Shown here: positions 1-8,983 of the stretch, piece by piece | How positions within the stretch are numbered: position 1 is the stretch's first letter | Layout of the letters: each line of letters opens with the position of its first letter | Source of the DNA: CAYMKL01 sp964390805 | Lineage (GTDB): Bacteria > Chloroflexota > Anaerolineae > VGOG01 | DNA: 64,000 bases | Direction of reading: 5' to 3' | NCBI GenBank assembly: GCA_964390805.1 | Contig: CAYMKL010000022.1 | Location: 5,324 to 69,323, forward strand | Made by a program: the position numbers and the translations under genes | Notes under the pieces: model-generated | Told to the model about the DNA's origin: nothing | Databases searched by the model: none | Seen by the model: only the letters and a program-made list of their open reading frames with translations

Positions 1-1512
1 GACGTGAGCGCCGGGTACGCCCCGCGCGTGCAGCCACAGATCGTCAGGAGCAGCCCGGCGAAAGGTGACTTCCTCGTTCTGCCGGCTGTTCTTGCCCACC
101 AGGATGAGCAGGCCATCCTGGGAATCCACTGCCAAAGGCTGACTGCGCCCCACTTTCTGTTTTCGTCGCTCCTCCCTGACATAGCCAGCCTCGGCCAAAC
201 TGGCCTCGACCTCTCGGATCTCAGGCCGATTGACCGCTAAGTCCAGGTCGGTCTCCAATTGGTCGAGGTAATGCATCTCCAGCTTGGCTTGCTGCAGCAG
301 GGCGGGAATCTCCTGAGCCGCGCTCTTTGCCTTTCTGTACTTCCCAAAGCAACGCTGGGCGTTCTCCACTGGCGAGATGGTCGGGTCCAGTTCGATCAGC
401 AGGGGCGGCCCATCGGGCCCGACGGGCGCCGTCAGCTCCCGCTGCCCAGGCTCGATGTCGTGAGCGTAGGCCAGGATCATCTCCCCTTTGAGGCGCAGTT
501 CTTCCACCTGCGCCTGAGAAACCCTCGATCTCTCCAGAGCCTCTTGCCTCTTCCGCACTCTCTCCCTGGCCTGAACGATGGCCTCCCTGGCTATCCGCTT
601 GGCCGCTGCGTAGGCGCCCTCGCCGACCTTTTGGCCGTAGTAGGCATCCACTGCCTGGCTGATGCTCTCTACCTCCTCCCAATCGCCGTACTGGGTCAGA
701 GGATAGGGAGCAAAGGCCACCAAGCGGTCTTCCCCCTTCACAACGCAGGGCTGCCAGCGGTGCTCCCAAACCGGCATCAGCATCTCTTGAAAAGCTTCCA
801 GCAAAGGAGAGATCTTGACCACCTGGGAGATAGCCGCCTCAGCGTCCCCCATTGCTCTGTAGACCACTTCCCTACTCATGAGGGGGCTGACGCCGCCGAT
901 GTTTGCCACCAATGCCCTCCAAATGGGGGATTCAGGAGAGGCATCGGACGGCTCGACTGAGCTCGCCGAAGTCAGGATGTCCCTGAGACGCAATTCGGTG
1001 ACGTCGGTGGGATCGAGCTTGGACTGGGGCGGCGGGGGAACGTAAAATTGCTGGGGCAGAATGGTGCGGTACCGGCTCATCTCAGGCCCCACGCGCTTGA
1101 TGCACTCCAAGATAACACCCTCTTCAGCAACGAGAACGATGTTGCTGTAGCGGCCCATGACTTCGACAACCAGGGTAGTGTCGCCCTCTGGGTGCCGCAC
1201 CCCGATGTGAAGCACCCGTTCAAACGGTGGCTGCTCAATGGACGCAATCCGTCCCCCGCGCACGTGTTTGCGCAACAGAAGCAGGAGCGGCGAGGGTTTC
1301 TCCACCCCACGCCGCAGCTTTTCCCCTGCCAGGTGCAGGCGGGCGTGCTCAGGATGAGCTGAGGCCAGCAGGTATCTGCGTTCCCCGTGGGCATAGACTT
1401 CCATCCCCATGGAAAGATCATCGAGCAGGAGAACCTTCTGCACCCGCCCGCCCAGGATATTAGCCCGCAGCTCGTCGGCCACGGCAGTCATAGTTAAAGC
1501 ATCAAAGTGCAT
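1..1512 (-). CDS. rqcH: RqcH/NFACT-family ribosome quality control protein, partial
   Basis: This is the N-terminal 504 codons of an NFACT protein (RqcH/Rqc2, formerly 'fibronectin-binding protein'). In bacteria it binds stalled 50S subunits carrying peptidyl-tRNA and directs C-terminal alanine tailing. The N-terminus reads MHFDALTMTAVADEL and continues ILGGRVQKV, the usual NFACT-N start. A charged coiled-coil middle follows. Near the window edge comes the NFACT-R signature RQNEEVTFRRAAPDDLWLHA, and the C-terminus lies off the left end. An ATG at 1512 is preferred over one at 1491 because it restores the conserved M-x-F-D start. It overlaps the end of the upstream deacetylase gene by 11 nt, so the two are probably translationally coupled. 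No good ribosome binding site is visible. Confidence 0.9.
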   Translation of the reverse strand, partial: MHFDALTMTAVADELRANILGGRVQKVLLLDDLSMGMEVYAHGERRYLLASAHPEHARLHLAGEKLRRGVEKPSPLLLLLRKHVRGGRIASIEQPPFERVLHIGVRHPEGDTTLVVEVMGRYSNIVLVAEEGVILECIKRVGPEMSRYRTILPQQFYVPPPPQSKLDPTDVTELRLRDILTSASSVEPSDASPESPIWRALVANIGGVSPLMSREVVYRAMGDAEAAISQVVKISPLLEAFQEMLMPVWEHRWQPCVVKGEDRLVAFAPYPLTQYGDWEEVESISQAVDAYYGQKVGEGAYAAAKRIAREAIVQARERVRKRQEALERSRVSQAQVEELRLKGEMILAYAHDIEPGQRELTAPVGPDGPPLLIELDPTISPVENAQRCFGKYRKAKSAAQEIPALLQQAKLEMHYLDQLETDLDLAVNRPEIREVEASLAEAGYVREERRKQKVGRSQPLAVDSQDGLLILVGKNSRQNEEVTFRRAAPDDLWLHARGVPGAHV

Positions 1513-2812
1513 CTTCAGGAGCTTTTAGCATTAGGGGCATGAAAGGAGGCCCTTCTTCTGGAACTCCTGCTTCCCAATCCAGGTGCAACTTTACAACGAA
1601 ATCGTCCAGGGTGTCGCCCCCCCTTATCCTGATCCTATTCAACTCGAAAGGCTGCTGGGAGAATTGCCGATCATCCTGATTGATGGTGACAGCTCCCCAA
1701 AAGTAAGCCGAGCGCAAGACATCCACCACCTGCTGATCGTACATGCCTGACGGATAGGAAAAGAAACGCGACGTCTTCTCTGTGCGCTCTTCGATGGCCT
1801 CTTTGGAGGCCATGATCTGCCAGACGACGTAATCAACGGGCTGCTCCCTCAGGTCGGGATGGGTGTAGGTGTGGGGCTCGAGCTCCATACCACCAGCGCT
1901 CATCTCCTTGACCTGATCCCAAGACAGGTATCCCTCGTGTTCCTCATCAATAGGGGCGGTGATCAAGAAAAAAGTCCCCACGAAGCCATGTTTTTTGAGC
2001 AGGCGATATGCGTGGGTATAGTTATCTAGATAGCCGTCATCGAAGGTCAGGATAATGGGCTTGCGGGGCAGGCGTTTACCTATGGCCAGGTAATAGATGA
2101 GATCGCTCAAGGTAATGGAGTGATAGCCAGCTTTCTTCAGATAGCGCAACTGATCCTCGAAATCTTGGGGGAGGACGGAGAGGTCGCGGCGGACATCGTC
2201 GGCATCAGGTGGGGGGACGGAGATGTAATGGTACATGAGGATAGGCACCCGCGCCTCCCGCTCCACTCCGTCCGGCGTGGGCATTGGAGTAGGCGTTGGG
2301 GTAGGAGTCGAGGTCGAGGTAGGGGTCGAGGTAGCAGTTGGTGTCGGGGTGGCGGTTGGAGTCGGAGTGACAGTTGGTGTCGGGGTGGAGGTTGGAGTCG
2401 GAGTGGCAGTTGGTGTCGGGGTGGCAGTTGGTGTCGGGGTCCAAGTGGCGGTTGGAGTGGGAGTCGGCGTAGCCGCCGAGGAGTGTCCGACCTGGGGCAA
2501 AAAGAGTTGATTGGGCTCGACCGTCGGCAAGAGGTTTTCGACTTGAGGCAGCAATACGCGCTGAGGCTTGGCCTGAGTGGAAGTGCTCGTCGGGGTTGTG
2601 GTTGCCGTCATCGTTGGGGACGGGGTCACAGTCACCGTTGGAGTCATTGTCGCCGTCGGAGTTGGGGTCGGCGTTGCCGTCGGCGTAGCTAACAGGTCTA
2701 CAATCCCAGAGGGAGCAAAACGCAACTGGAACACAGTAGCGATGACCACCGCCAGAGGCAAGATGATTATCTTCAGATATTGACCCAACTTTGGTGGGAC
2801 AGCAGTTCGCAA
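1502..2812 (-). CDS. Membrane-anchored polysaccharide deacetylase with TPT-repeat linker
   Basis: A 436-residue protein. An N-terminal membrane anchor (about residues 10-30) is followed by roughly 150 residues of Thr-Pro repeats, then a NodB-homology carbohydrate esterase 4 domain from about residue 190. The metal-binding motifs TFDDG and HTYTH are both visible. Family members N- or O-deacetylate surface polysaccharide or peptidoglycan outside the cell. The TPT linker probably spans the envelope and may be glycosylated (inference). The start is TTG, supported by a GGGAG ribosome binding site about 7 nt upstream. The linker DNA is a degenerate 6-bp minisatellite and may vary in length between strains. 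The gene overlaps rqcH by 11 nt. Confidence 0.88.
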   Translation of the reverse strand: MRTAVPPKLGQYLKIIILPLAVVIATVFQLRFAPSGIVDLLATPTATPTPTPTATMTPTVTVTPSPTMTATTTPTSTSTQAKPQRVLLPQVENLLPTVEPNQLFLPQVGHSSAATPTPTPTATWTPTPTATPTPTATPTPTSTPTPTVTPTPTATPTPTATSTPTSTSTPTPTPTPMPTPDGVEREARVPILMYHYISVPPPDADDVRRDLSVLPQDFEDQLRYLKKAGYHSITLSDLIYYLAIGKRLPRKPIILTFDDGYLDNYTHAYRLLKKHGFVGTFFLITAPIDEEHEGYLSWDQVKEMSAGGMELEPHTYTHPDLREQPVDYVVWQIMASKEAIEERTEKTSRFFSYPSGMYDQQVVDVLRSAYFWGAVTINQDDRQFSQQPFELNRIRIRGGDTLDDFVVKLHLDWEAGVPEEGPPFMPLMLKAPEDAL

Positions 2813-2850
2813 ATCTATCTCCCTGGCTCAGTCGTCCTAGAGGACACAAA

Positions 2851-2883
2851 AGACCCTTAGGGTTTCGGAAACCCTAAGGGTCT
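2851..2883. repeat. Perfect 15-bp-arm palindrome (terminator-like repeat)
   Basis: Arms AGACCCTTAGGGTTT and AAACCCTAAGGGTCT are exact complements around a CGG loop. On the minus strand it is followed by TTTGTG, so it could terminate transcription entering the deacetylase gene. A close relative with one mismatch lies at 19592-19624, so this is a repeat family rather than a unique terminator. Confidence 0.8.
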
Positions 2884-2891
2884 GTGTCTGC

Positions 2892-3077
2892 CTAGAGCGC
2901 CTCCACCGCTTCTGCATAACTGTACACCTCTATCCCCAACTTCTTCGCCACACGTTGGGCATACTCTTCCACCATTGGCGAGATGATCAGTCTCCTGGTA
3001 CCCTTCTGCTGATGCTCTTGCTCGTAAAACTCGACCTTGCGGCCAAAGGTGTACACATCGCTGCCAGAGTACTGACT
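2892..3077 (-). pseudogene. C-terminal remnant of a DUF3782-like protein
   Basis: A stretch of 61 sense codons before a TAG, open upstream only to an in-frame TAA at 3078-3080 and with no start codon. It includes DVYTFGRKVEFYEQEH and RRLIISPMVEEYAQRVAKKL, ending GIEVYSYAEAVEAL. This matches my memory of the C-terminal part of DUF3782 proteins, a PD-(D/E)XK-like group found in thermophiles and Chloroflexi. The N-terminal two thirds are missing. The family assignment is from recall; the truncation is directly visible. Confidence 0.55.
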
Positions 3078-3141
3078 TTAGTATACCACGCGCCACACCA
3101 AACGTCAAGTACCCGGTCGCTTGATCCCTCGCAAGCAAGAA

Positions 3142-3168
3142 CCCCTGGGGCTGCAACAACCCCAAGGG
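3142..3168 (-). terminator. Imperfect hairpin after the catabolic operon
   Basis: CCCCTGGGG pairs with CCCCAAGGG (one mismatch) across a 9-nt loop, about 55 nt past the stop codon of the last operon gene (3223). There is no clear U tract, so it is either a weak terminator or another member of the local palindrome family. Confidence 0.4.
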
Positions 3169-3222
3169 CCTGCGCTTGATGGCAAATAGGAAATCGCGGC
3201 AGTGGTGCATGTGGTGTGTCAC

Positions 3223-4266
3223 TCACATCCACAGAGGGCTATCCCACAAGACCAGCTTCTGCCCCAGACCTTCGCTCAGCGCCGTGTGGTAAATGCGGCT
3301 GGCTACGGCGACGTCATGCAGGGCCAGGCCAATGGGACTGAAGATGATCATCTCCTGGTCATTCTCCCGGCCTGGTTTCTGGCCGCCGACTACCTCACCA
3401 AACTCAGCATAGAGGTCATCGTCAACGAACTCACCGTCGCGCCACATCAGGGCTACCGTCGAATACATCCGCGCCTTGACCAGCTCCCAGTCATCCACCA
3501 GCACCTTGTCAGCGTGGCGGATGACGTCGTACTCACACTCGTAGGCGGAGACATGGGCGTAGAAGCTGCCAGGGGCCAGCCAGCCATGGCGAACAATCGG
3601 TTCGGCGATGTTGGTGGTGGCTGTGACCAGTATCTCGGCCCCACGGACCACTTCCTCAGCGCTGGCGGCAATGTGTATGTCCAGCCCAAGGCGCTGGCTC
3701 ATCTCGGCCACGAACGCCTCGGACCGGTCGCGGCGGATGTCGAAGATCATGACATGCTGGATGCTTGGCCGCGTGACCCGCAGGGCCATCAACTGCGTGC
3801 GACTCTGCACGCCCGCGCCGATGAGTCCCACTTTGGTCACGTCCTCCCGCGCCAGATACTTTGCCCCTACCCCGCTCACAGCGCCGGTGCGCATGGCGCT
3901 GATCAGCGTACCGTCCATCACGGCCAGGGGCAGCCCTACCTCTACGTCGTGCAGCACGATCAGCGCAGATGCGCGCGGCAAGTTGTGCCGGAACGGATTC
4001 CGCGGAAAGCTGGCGATGGCCTTGAGGCCAGCGACACTGAATCGCCCTCCGACATAGCCTGGCATGAGGTTGACGTGATTCCGCTGCTCTCCAGGCGGTG
4101 GATCGTGCCCCCACTCCAGGGATATTTTCTTCGGCAACACATAGTCGCGCGCCGCATACAAGCGAAAGACCTCCTCGACATCGGCCACAATAGTCGCCAT
4201 ATCCAACCCACCGGCAGCAATGACGTCTTCTTGGCTAAGCCACAGAACTTCCACTCTTTTCGACAC
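3223..4266 (-). CDS. Ornithine cyclodeaminase/mu-crystallin family protein (copy 2)
   Basis: A 347-residue NAD(P)-dependent enzyme of the ornithine cyclodeaminase/mu-crystallin family. Members deaminate ornithine to proline, reduce cyclic ketimines, or act on N-substituted amino acids and opines. The dinucleotide motif GLIGAGVQSRTQL is present, preceded by the conserved SAMRTGAVSGVGAKYLA segment. The start is GTG with an AGAGGAG site 4-5 nt upstream. It is the last gene of the seven-gene operon, 22 nt after the enolase superfamily gene. A paralogue sits at 6909-7934, so the pathway uses two such enzymes with probably different substrates. The actual substrate cannot be read from the sequence. 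Confidence 0.85.
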   Translation of the reverse strand: MSKRVEVLWLSQEDVIAAGGLDMATIVADVEEVFRLYAARDYVLPKKISLEWGHDPPPGEQRNHVNLMPGYVGGRFSVAGLKAIASFPRNPFRHNLPRASALIVLHDVEVGLPLAVMDGTLISAMRTGAVSGVGAKYLAREDVTKVGLIGAGVQSRTQLMALRVTRPSIQHVMIFDIRRDRSEAFVAEMSQRLGLDIHIAASAEEVVRGAEILVTATTNIAEPIVRHGWLAPGSFYAHVSAYECEYDVIRHADKVLVDDWELVKARMYSTVALMWRDGEFVDDDLYAEFGEVVGGQKPGRENDQEMIIFSPIGLALHDVAVASRIYHTALSEGLGQKLVLWDSPLWM

Positions 4267-4288
4267 GATTCTCCTCTCCCACAGAAAT

Positions 4289-5452
4289 CTATATCTTGCA
4301 CTCCGCCCACAAGAACGGACGGACGCGCTCTTCCACCAATTCCACTCCCAGACCTGGTCGGTCGGGGATGGGCAGGTGACCGTCTTGCATGTCTAATTCT
4401 GGCGCATGGTCTACAACCTGGAAGTGCTCTGGGATGCGATAGGGGTAGAGCTCCTGAATGATGAAGTTGGCGATGCAGGCATCCAGTTGTAGCGCGGCGG
4501 CCGTGGCTACCGGGCTGGCACAGGTATGCGGCTGGATGCGCATGTTGTAGGCCTCGGCCATGGCAGCGATTTTCTTGGCCTCCATGATGCCGCCGGTGTT
4601 GCCGATGTCGGGCTGGAGGATGTCGGCGGCGTGGCGCTCCATGACGGGGCGGAAGCCGTAGCGGGTGTAGAGCCGCTCGCCCACGGCAATGGGTATGTTC
4701 ACGTGCTCCGACACCTTCTTCAGCGCCTCCACGTCAAACGGATCCACTGGCTCTTCGAAGAAGAAAATGTCGTACTCCTCCACCCGCTGGCCAAAGCGGA
4801 TGACGGCGTCGGTGGTCAATTCAGCGCTCATGTCCAGCAAAACGTCTACGTCTGGCCCCACGGCGTCGCGCACGGCCTTGACCCTGGCGACGGCCAGGTC
4901 TTCGGCTTCTCGGACGATGGCCCGCAGCGATACGTGTCTCAGAAAGCCATCGGGGGTCGTGGTGTCGGGCGAAGCCAGGGGGTACAACTTGAGAGCCGTG
5001 TAGCCATCCCTCACCACCCGTTCCGCCTCTCGTGCGAATTCGTCAGGGGTGGCGCTGCGGAACGACCAGCCGTTGGCATAGACGCGGGCTTTGTCTCTGA
5101 ACTTGCCGCCCAGCATCTCGTATACGGGCACACCCAGAGCCTTGCCTTTGATATCCCACAACGCCTGTTCGATGGCGCTGATGCCGGCAAAGACGATAGG
5201 CCCGCCGCCCTTGGCCCAGAACGAGTGATCGTACATCTCGCTCCACAGGGCTTCGATGCGAAAGGGATCCTGGCCCAACACCATGCCCTCGGCCAGGTCT
5301 TTGATCATGCCAACGGCGGCTGTTGCGCCCGCACCGTAGGCCACGGCTGCATCGCCCACGCCGCTGATGCCCTCGTCGGTAAACACCTGCACCAGAACCG
5401 GGCGGCGGCCACCTATGTCCACCAGGTATATCTTTGCTCCGACTACTTTCAT
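4289..5452 (-). CDS. Mandelate racemase/enolase superfamily enzyme (acid-sugar dehydratase-like)
   Basis: A 387-residue, full-length member of the enolase superfamily. These enzymes abstract the alpha-proton of a carboxylate using Mg2+ held by three acidic residues. Visible elements are LLDMSAELT, FFFEEPVDP and AVGERLYTRYGF (metal-ligand strands), LQPDIGNTGG and the catalytic-His strand RIQPHTCASP. The His/Asp arrangement and GERLYTR motif are those of the mandelate racemase subgroup, which includes galactonate and other acid-sugar dehydratases, rather than dipeptide epimerases. A GGAGG site precedes the ATG. In this operon it may dehydrate or epimerise a hydroxy- or amino-acid derivative (inference). 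Confidence 0.85.
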   Translation of the reverse strand: MKVVGAKIYLVDIGGRRPVLVQVFTDEGISGVGDAAVAYGAGATAAVGMIKDLAEGMVLGQDPFRIEALWSEMYDHSFWAKGGGPIVFAGISAIEQALWDIKGKALGVPVYEMLGGKFRDKARVYANGWSFRSATPDEFAREAERVVRDGYTALKLYPLASPDTTTPDGFLRHVSLRAIVREAEDLAVARVKAVRDAVGPDVDVLLDMSAELTTDAVIRFGQRVEEYDIFFFEEPVDPFDVEALKKVSEHVNIPIAVGERLYTRYGFRPVMERHAADILQPDIGNTGGIMEAKKIAAMAEAYNMRIQPHTCASPVATAAALQLDACIANFIIQELYPYRIPEHFQVVDHAPELDMQDGHLPIPDRPGLGVELVEERVRPFLWAECKI

Positions 5453-5517
5453 TCATCCTCCAACGTGCCCTATCTTAGGGGCTGTAAAAGAATAGCTTCC
5501 CGCGTGGTGTCTAGCGA

Positions 5518-5612
5518 GAAATCATCCTGAGCTTGTCGAAGGGTGATTTCGAGCGGGTTCTCCAAGCTCCGGAGCCGCAAAAGTCGTCCTTCGACAGGCT
5601 CAGGATGACTTT
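5518..5612. repeat. Inverted repeat of the 'CCTGAGCTTGTCGAAGG' family
   Basis: Two approximately 30-nt arms, AAATCATCCTGAGCTTGTCG onward and its diverged complement ending GACAGGCTCAGGATGACTTT, face each other across about 30 nt. The element fills the gap between the enolase-superfamily gene and the amidohydrolase gene. Pieces of the same core (GACAGGCTCAGGATG or GCTCAGGACAGGC) recur near 42100, 44170, 45370 and 52668. Confidence 0.75.
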
Positions 5613-5669
5613 TGCCAGCGTCGAAAACGGGAAGTTATTTCTTAACAAACTCTTACCGCAGTGCCTTCC

Positions 5670-6839
5670 TTAGTACACCGTGATCCGCTTCGGATCCTGC
5701 AATATCCTGATGTCGGCCAGCGGGTTTCCATCAACCAGCAGAATATCTGCCAACTTGCCGGCCTCCAGTGTGCCGACCTGATCGCCGAGAAGGCAGCACT
5801 GAGCCGCGTTTCTGGTCCCCGCCACGATAGCTTCCATGGCCGAAAGACCACCATGTTCCATCATCAACTCTAGCTCGATGGCATTTGTGCCGTGCATATC
5901 CTCTCTGAAAGCATCAGTGCCCAGGGCGATCTTGACGCCAGCCTGACACGCTCGACGGAAGCAGCCCTCTTGTGCCTTGAGCAGTTGCTCCTTCTTTTGC
6001 CGGGATAGCTCACTGAGGCCGGAGGTTTCGTGGGTAGAGATATGCAGGGTGGGTACCAAAAAAGTGTCTGTTTCCAGGAACAGACTGATCGCCTCATCAT
6101 CCAACACGTAGCCATGCTCGATCGAGGTGACGCCGGCGCGCAGCGCGTTCTTGATGCCCTCCGTGCCCTCCGCGTGGGCCATGACGCCCACGCCGCAGCG
6201 ATTCGCTTCTTCGACGACCACTTTCAGTTCGGCGAGTGTCCATTCTGAGATAAAAGGGTGCCCCTGGGGAGCGCCTACCCCGCCGGTGGCGAAAACCTTG
6301 ATGAAATCCACTCTCTCGCGGAGGACCTTGCGCACGGTTTTGCGCACTTCTTCGACGCCATCGCAGATGCGCCAGGAAGCCTCGTTGACGATCTGAGAAC
6401 CAGAGGGATACCGCTTTTCCAAAAGCCCCCCTGTCTGACCGATGCCACCAGAGACGACGAGGCGCGGCCCGGAAATGAGCCCCATCTCGAGTGCCTGACG
6501 AATGCCGGCATCGGCCTCACCGCCGTCGCGAGTCGTGGTGAACCCTGCTCGCAGCATCCGCCTGAGGTTGTCGGCGGCCTGAAAGTAGGAAACGGCCTTG
6601 GGGGTGAACAACCGCTGCTCCAGCGATGCCGAGTTGGTCATGATATGCACGTGGCTATCAATCAGCCCTGGCATGACCGTCTTGTCAGAGGCGTCAACGA
6701 TTTCTGCGCCCTCTGGGATCTCGACCCTCTCCGCCTGGCCTACAGCGACGATAGTCTTGCCCTCAATGAGAATGGTGGCGTTCTGGAGTGGCTCTCCGCC
6801 ATTGCCGTCAATCAGCAATCCTGCCTTGATTGCAAACAT
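5670..6839 (-). CDS. Metal-dependent amidohydrolase (imidazolonepropionase/prolidase-like)
   Basis: A 389-residue amidohydrolase of the imidazolonepropionase-like group. The N-terminus has the small beta-sandwich and the metal motif LIDSHVHIM; a HAEGTEG segment, SIEHGYVLD and the late ALGTDAFRE motif supply the remaining metal ligands. Relatives hydrolyse Xaa-Pro or Xaa-Lys/Arg dipeptides, N-acyl amino acids or cyclic amides. The ATG at 6839 with GGGAGGG about 8 nt upstream is preferred over the in-frame TTG directly before it. The neighbouring peptide-type transporter and cyclodeaminases suggest it cleaves an imported amide or dipeptide to give an amino acid, but this is inference. Confidence 0.85.
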   Translation of the reverse strand: MFAIKAGLLIDGNGGEPLQNATILIEGKTIVAVGQAERVEIPEGAEIVDASDKTVMPGLIDSHVHIMTNSASLEQRLFTPKAVSYFQAADNLRRMLRAGFTTTRDGGEADAGIRQALEMGLISGPRLVVSGGIGQTGGLLEKRYPSGSQIVNEASWRICDGVEEVRKTVRKVLRERVDFIKVFATGGVGAPQGHPFISEWTLAELKVVVEEANRCGVGVMAHAEGTEGIKNALRAGVTSIEHGYVLDDEAISLFLETDTFLVPTLHISTHETSGLSELSRQKKEQLLKAQEGCFRRACQAGVKIALGTDAFREDMHGTNAIELELMMEHGGLSAMEAIVAGTRNAAQCCLLGDQVGTLEAGKLADILLVDGNPLADIRILQDPKRITVY

Positions 6840-6908
6840 CAACCATCCCTCCCCGGACGCAAAGAAGGACGAGAGACAGTCCCTCGTCCTCTCAGCTTTT
6901 ATGACGTG

Positions 6909-7934
6909 TTATGCCCAATGCGGCTCGTGCCACAGTTCCAGTTCTTGACCGATGCCTCGGCGACGGGCCTCGTGGTACACGCGGTGCGCGTTGATGAGAT
7001 CCTCAATCCCCATGCCCAGGGGACTGAAGAAGATGCGCTCATCGTCGCGGGTGCGCCCCGGCTGTTTGCCATTGACGACGGCTCCAAACTCGACGATGTC
7101 ATCGGGGTTGACCAGCCCTTCGTCCACCATGTCGGTGAGCACGGCTTCAGTCACTTGAAGCTGCTTCTTGCTATCCACGATGATCCTGTCGCAGGCCGAA
7201 ACTGCGTCAATGGTGTAGTCGTTGACAGAGATGTTGGCCAGGTAGGCCCCTTCTTTGATCCACTCAGCTTGGATGTAGCGGTCTTCCCGGTTGACGTTGG
7301 TTGCCGGGGCAACGACGTCTGCTCCTTCAACGGCGGCCTTCGCGCTGTCCACCACCTGGATATCCAGCCCCAGGCTTTCTCCCATTTTGTCGGCAAAGGC
7401 GTGGGCCTTCTCTGGCGCGATGTCGAACAGCTTGACCAGGCGGATGTGCTTCATGGCAGTGTGCAGGGCTATCAACTGGGTGTGGTTGATCACCCCAGCG
7501 CCGATCAGTCCCACCTCCTCGGCGTCGGGCCGGGCCAGGTACTTGGCCCCGACGCCGACGACAGCGCCGGTGCGCATGGCGCTGATCACCGTGCCATCCA
7601 TGATGGCCAGAGGAAAGCCCGTCTCCGGGTCATTGAGGATGGTCACCCCATTGGAGCGGGGCATGTTCCGCTTGATGGGGTTCTCTGGATTGCTGGGGAT
7701 CCACTTGATGCCGGACACCTGGATGTCGCCGCCGACGTAGGCCGGATGCATACTGATGCGCCGGTCATTGAGACCGCCCCAGCGGATGGTTGGCGCATGC
7801 GGCTCGATGCACTCACCTTGGTCCAGCAGGCTAAAGGCTTTCTCAACTGCCTCGATGGTCTGCACCATGTCCAGGCCACCGCACTCGATGACTTGCTCTT
7901 GGGTCAGGTAAAGAAACTTGACCGCTCTTGACAT
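6909..7934 (-). CDS. Ornithine cyclodeaminase/mu-crystallin family protein (copy 1)
   Basis: A 341-residue paralogue of the gene at 3223-4266, sharing the SAMRTGAVVGVGAKYLARPD and GLIGAGVINHTQLIAL segments. The glutamine usually found after the glycine-rich loop is replaced (GVINHTQ against GVQSRTQ in copy 2), so cofactor or substrate handling may differ. A GGAGGAG site lies 4 nt before the ATG. The 106-nt gap to the dppC-like gene holds no visible terminator, so it is read as part of the same operon. Confidence 0.85.
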   Translation of the reverse strand: MSRAVKFLYLTQEQVIECGGLDMVQTIEAVEKAFSLLDQGECIEPHAPTIRWGGLNDRRISMHPAYVGGDIQVSGIKWIPSNPENPIKRNMPRSNGVTILNDPETGFPLAIMDGTVISAMRTGAVVGVGAKYLARPDAEEVGLIGAGVINHTQLIALHTAMKHIRLVKLFDIAPEKAHAFADKMGESLGLDIQVVDSAKAAVEGADVVAPATNVNREDRYIQAEWIKEGAYLANISVNDYTIDAVSACDRIIVDSKKQLQVTEAVLTDMVDEGLVNPDDIVEFGAVVNGKQPGRTRDDERIFFSPLGMGIEDLINAHRVYHEARRRGIGQELELWHEPHWA

Positions 7935-8040
7935 GACACTCCTCCATGATTATCAATCCGATTTTGCTCGGCCTGGATCGCCAGCTCCAGGCCCAGAGCG
8001 GGGATTTGACAATCCCCTTAGAGCAATTCTGATCGAACGA

Positions 8041-8967
8041 TTATCGTTGTAGTTTGGGATCCAGGACGTCGCGCAGGCCGTCGCCCAGCAGGTTGAAGGC
8101 CAGGACAGTGATGAGAATAGCCAGGCCAGGGAAAAGAGAGACCCACGGCGCGTCGCTCAGGTATCGCGTGCCGTCCCGGATCATCGAACCCCAGGCAGGT
8201 GTTGGCGGGGAAACGCCCAGCCCAATGAAGCTCAGGTTGGCCTCCACGCGGATGGCAGTGGCTATCCAGATACTGGCCAACACCACCACCTCGCCCAGGA
8301 TGTTGGGCAGGATATGGATGCGGAGTATTCTCAACCGGCCAGCGCCGATAGCCCTGGCCGCCTCCATGTATTCGTTTTCTTTGACCGCCAGCGTCGCACC
8401 GTGGGCCACCCTAGCAAAAGTGGGCGACAACACGATCCCAATGGCCAAGATCATCTTGCCCAAGCCCGATCCCAGCACGGCCAACACCACCAGGCCCATG
8501 ATCAGGCTAGGGAAAGCCATCAGGACGTCCACCATTCTCATGAGGGTATTTTCGACCTTGCCGCCCAGGTAGCCGGCGGCAAGGCCCATGAAAGTGCCCA
8601 GAGTGCCCCCCAACAAGACAGAGCAGATACCCACCGCAAGCGAAACCCTGGCGCCAAATATGACCCGTGCCAGGGTGTCCCGGCCATATGAATCCAGCCC
8701 CATGGGGTGCTCCCCAGAGGGAGGAGCAAGACGACTACGAGTATCCTGTTTGGTCGGATCAAAAGGAGCCAGTAATGGTGTAGCTTTCCGGTCCTGAACT
8801 AGAGCGAGGAACCAATCATCAGCAAAGAGGGCCATGAGACTAACCAGGATGGCCAGAATGAGTCCGATGATGGCGGTTTTGTTTCGGATAAAGGTCTGCC
8901 ACTGTCGCCGTCTTTGGCTTCGCAGTTGTATCGTAGGTTGTTCCAGGCTTTTTGTGTCTTGACTCAT
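8041..8967 (-). CDS. Peptide/opine-type ABC transporter permease, DppC-like
   Basis: A 308-residue inner-membrane permease of the DppC/OppC family. An N-terminal OppC_N transmembrane segment (about residues 25-50) is followed by a BPD_transp_1 domain with five or six helices. The cytoplasmic coupling loop carries EYMEAARAIGAGRLRILRIH, the EAA motif that docks on the ATPase. It lies 16 nt after the dppB-like gene. No DppD/DppF ATPase genes occur in the window, so the importer must borrow ATPases encoded elsewhere. Confidence 0.9.
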   Translation of the reverse strand: MSQDTKSLEQPTIQLRSQRRRQWQTFIRNKTAIIGLILAILVSLMALFADDWFLALVQDRKATPLLAPFDPTKQDTRSRLAPPSGEHPMGLDSYGRDTLARVIFGARVSLAVGICSVLLGGTLGTFMGLAAGYLGGKVENTLMRMVDVLMAFPSLIMGLVVLAVLGSGLGKMILAIGIVLSPTFARVAHGATLAVKENEYMEAARAIGAGRLRILRIHILPNILGEVVVLASIWIATAIRVEANLSFIGLGVSPPTPAWGSMIRDGTRYLSDAPWVSLFPGLAILITVLAFNLLGDGLRDVLDPKLQR

Positions 8968-8983
8968 GGTCTATGTCCTAAAA

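Noticed and set aside
2120..2692. Arg/Gly/Ser-rich and Val/Gly-rich plus-strand frames opposite the deacetylase linker
   Set aside because: They are antisense translations of the TPT minisatellite with no ribosome binding site.
5518..5612. Rho-independent terminator between the operon genes
   Set aside because: The long arms, wide loop and missing U tract fit a dispersed repeat better.
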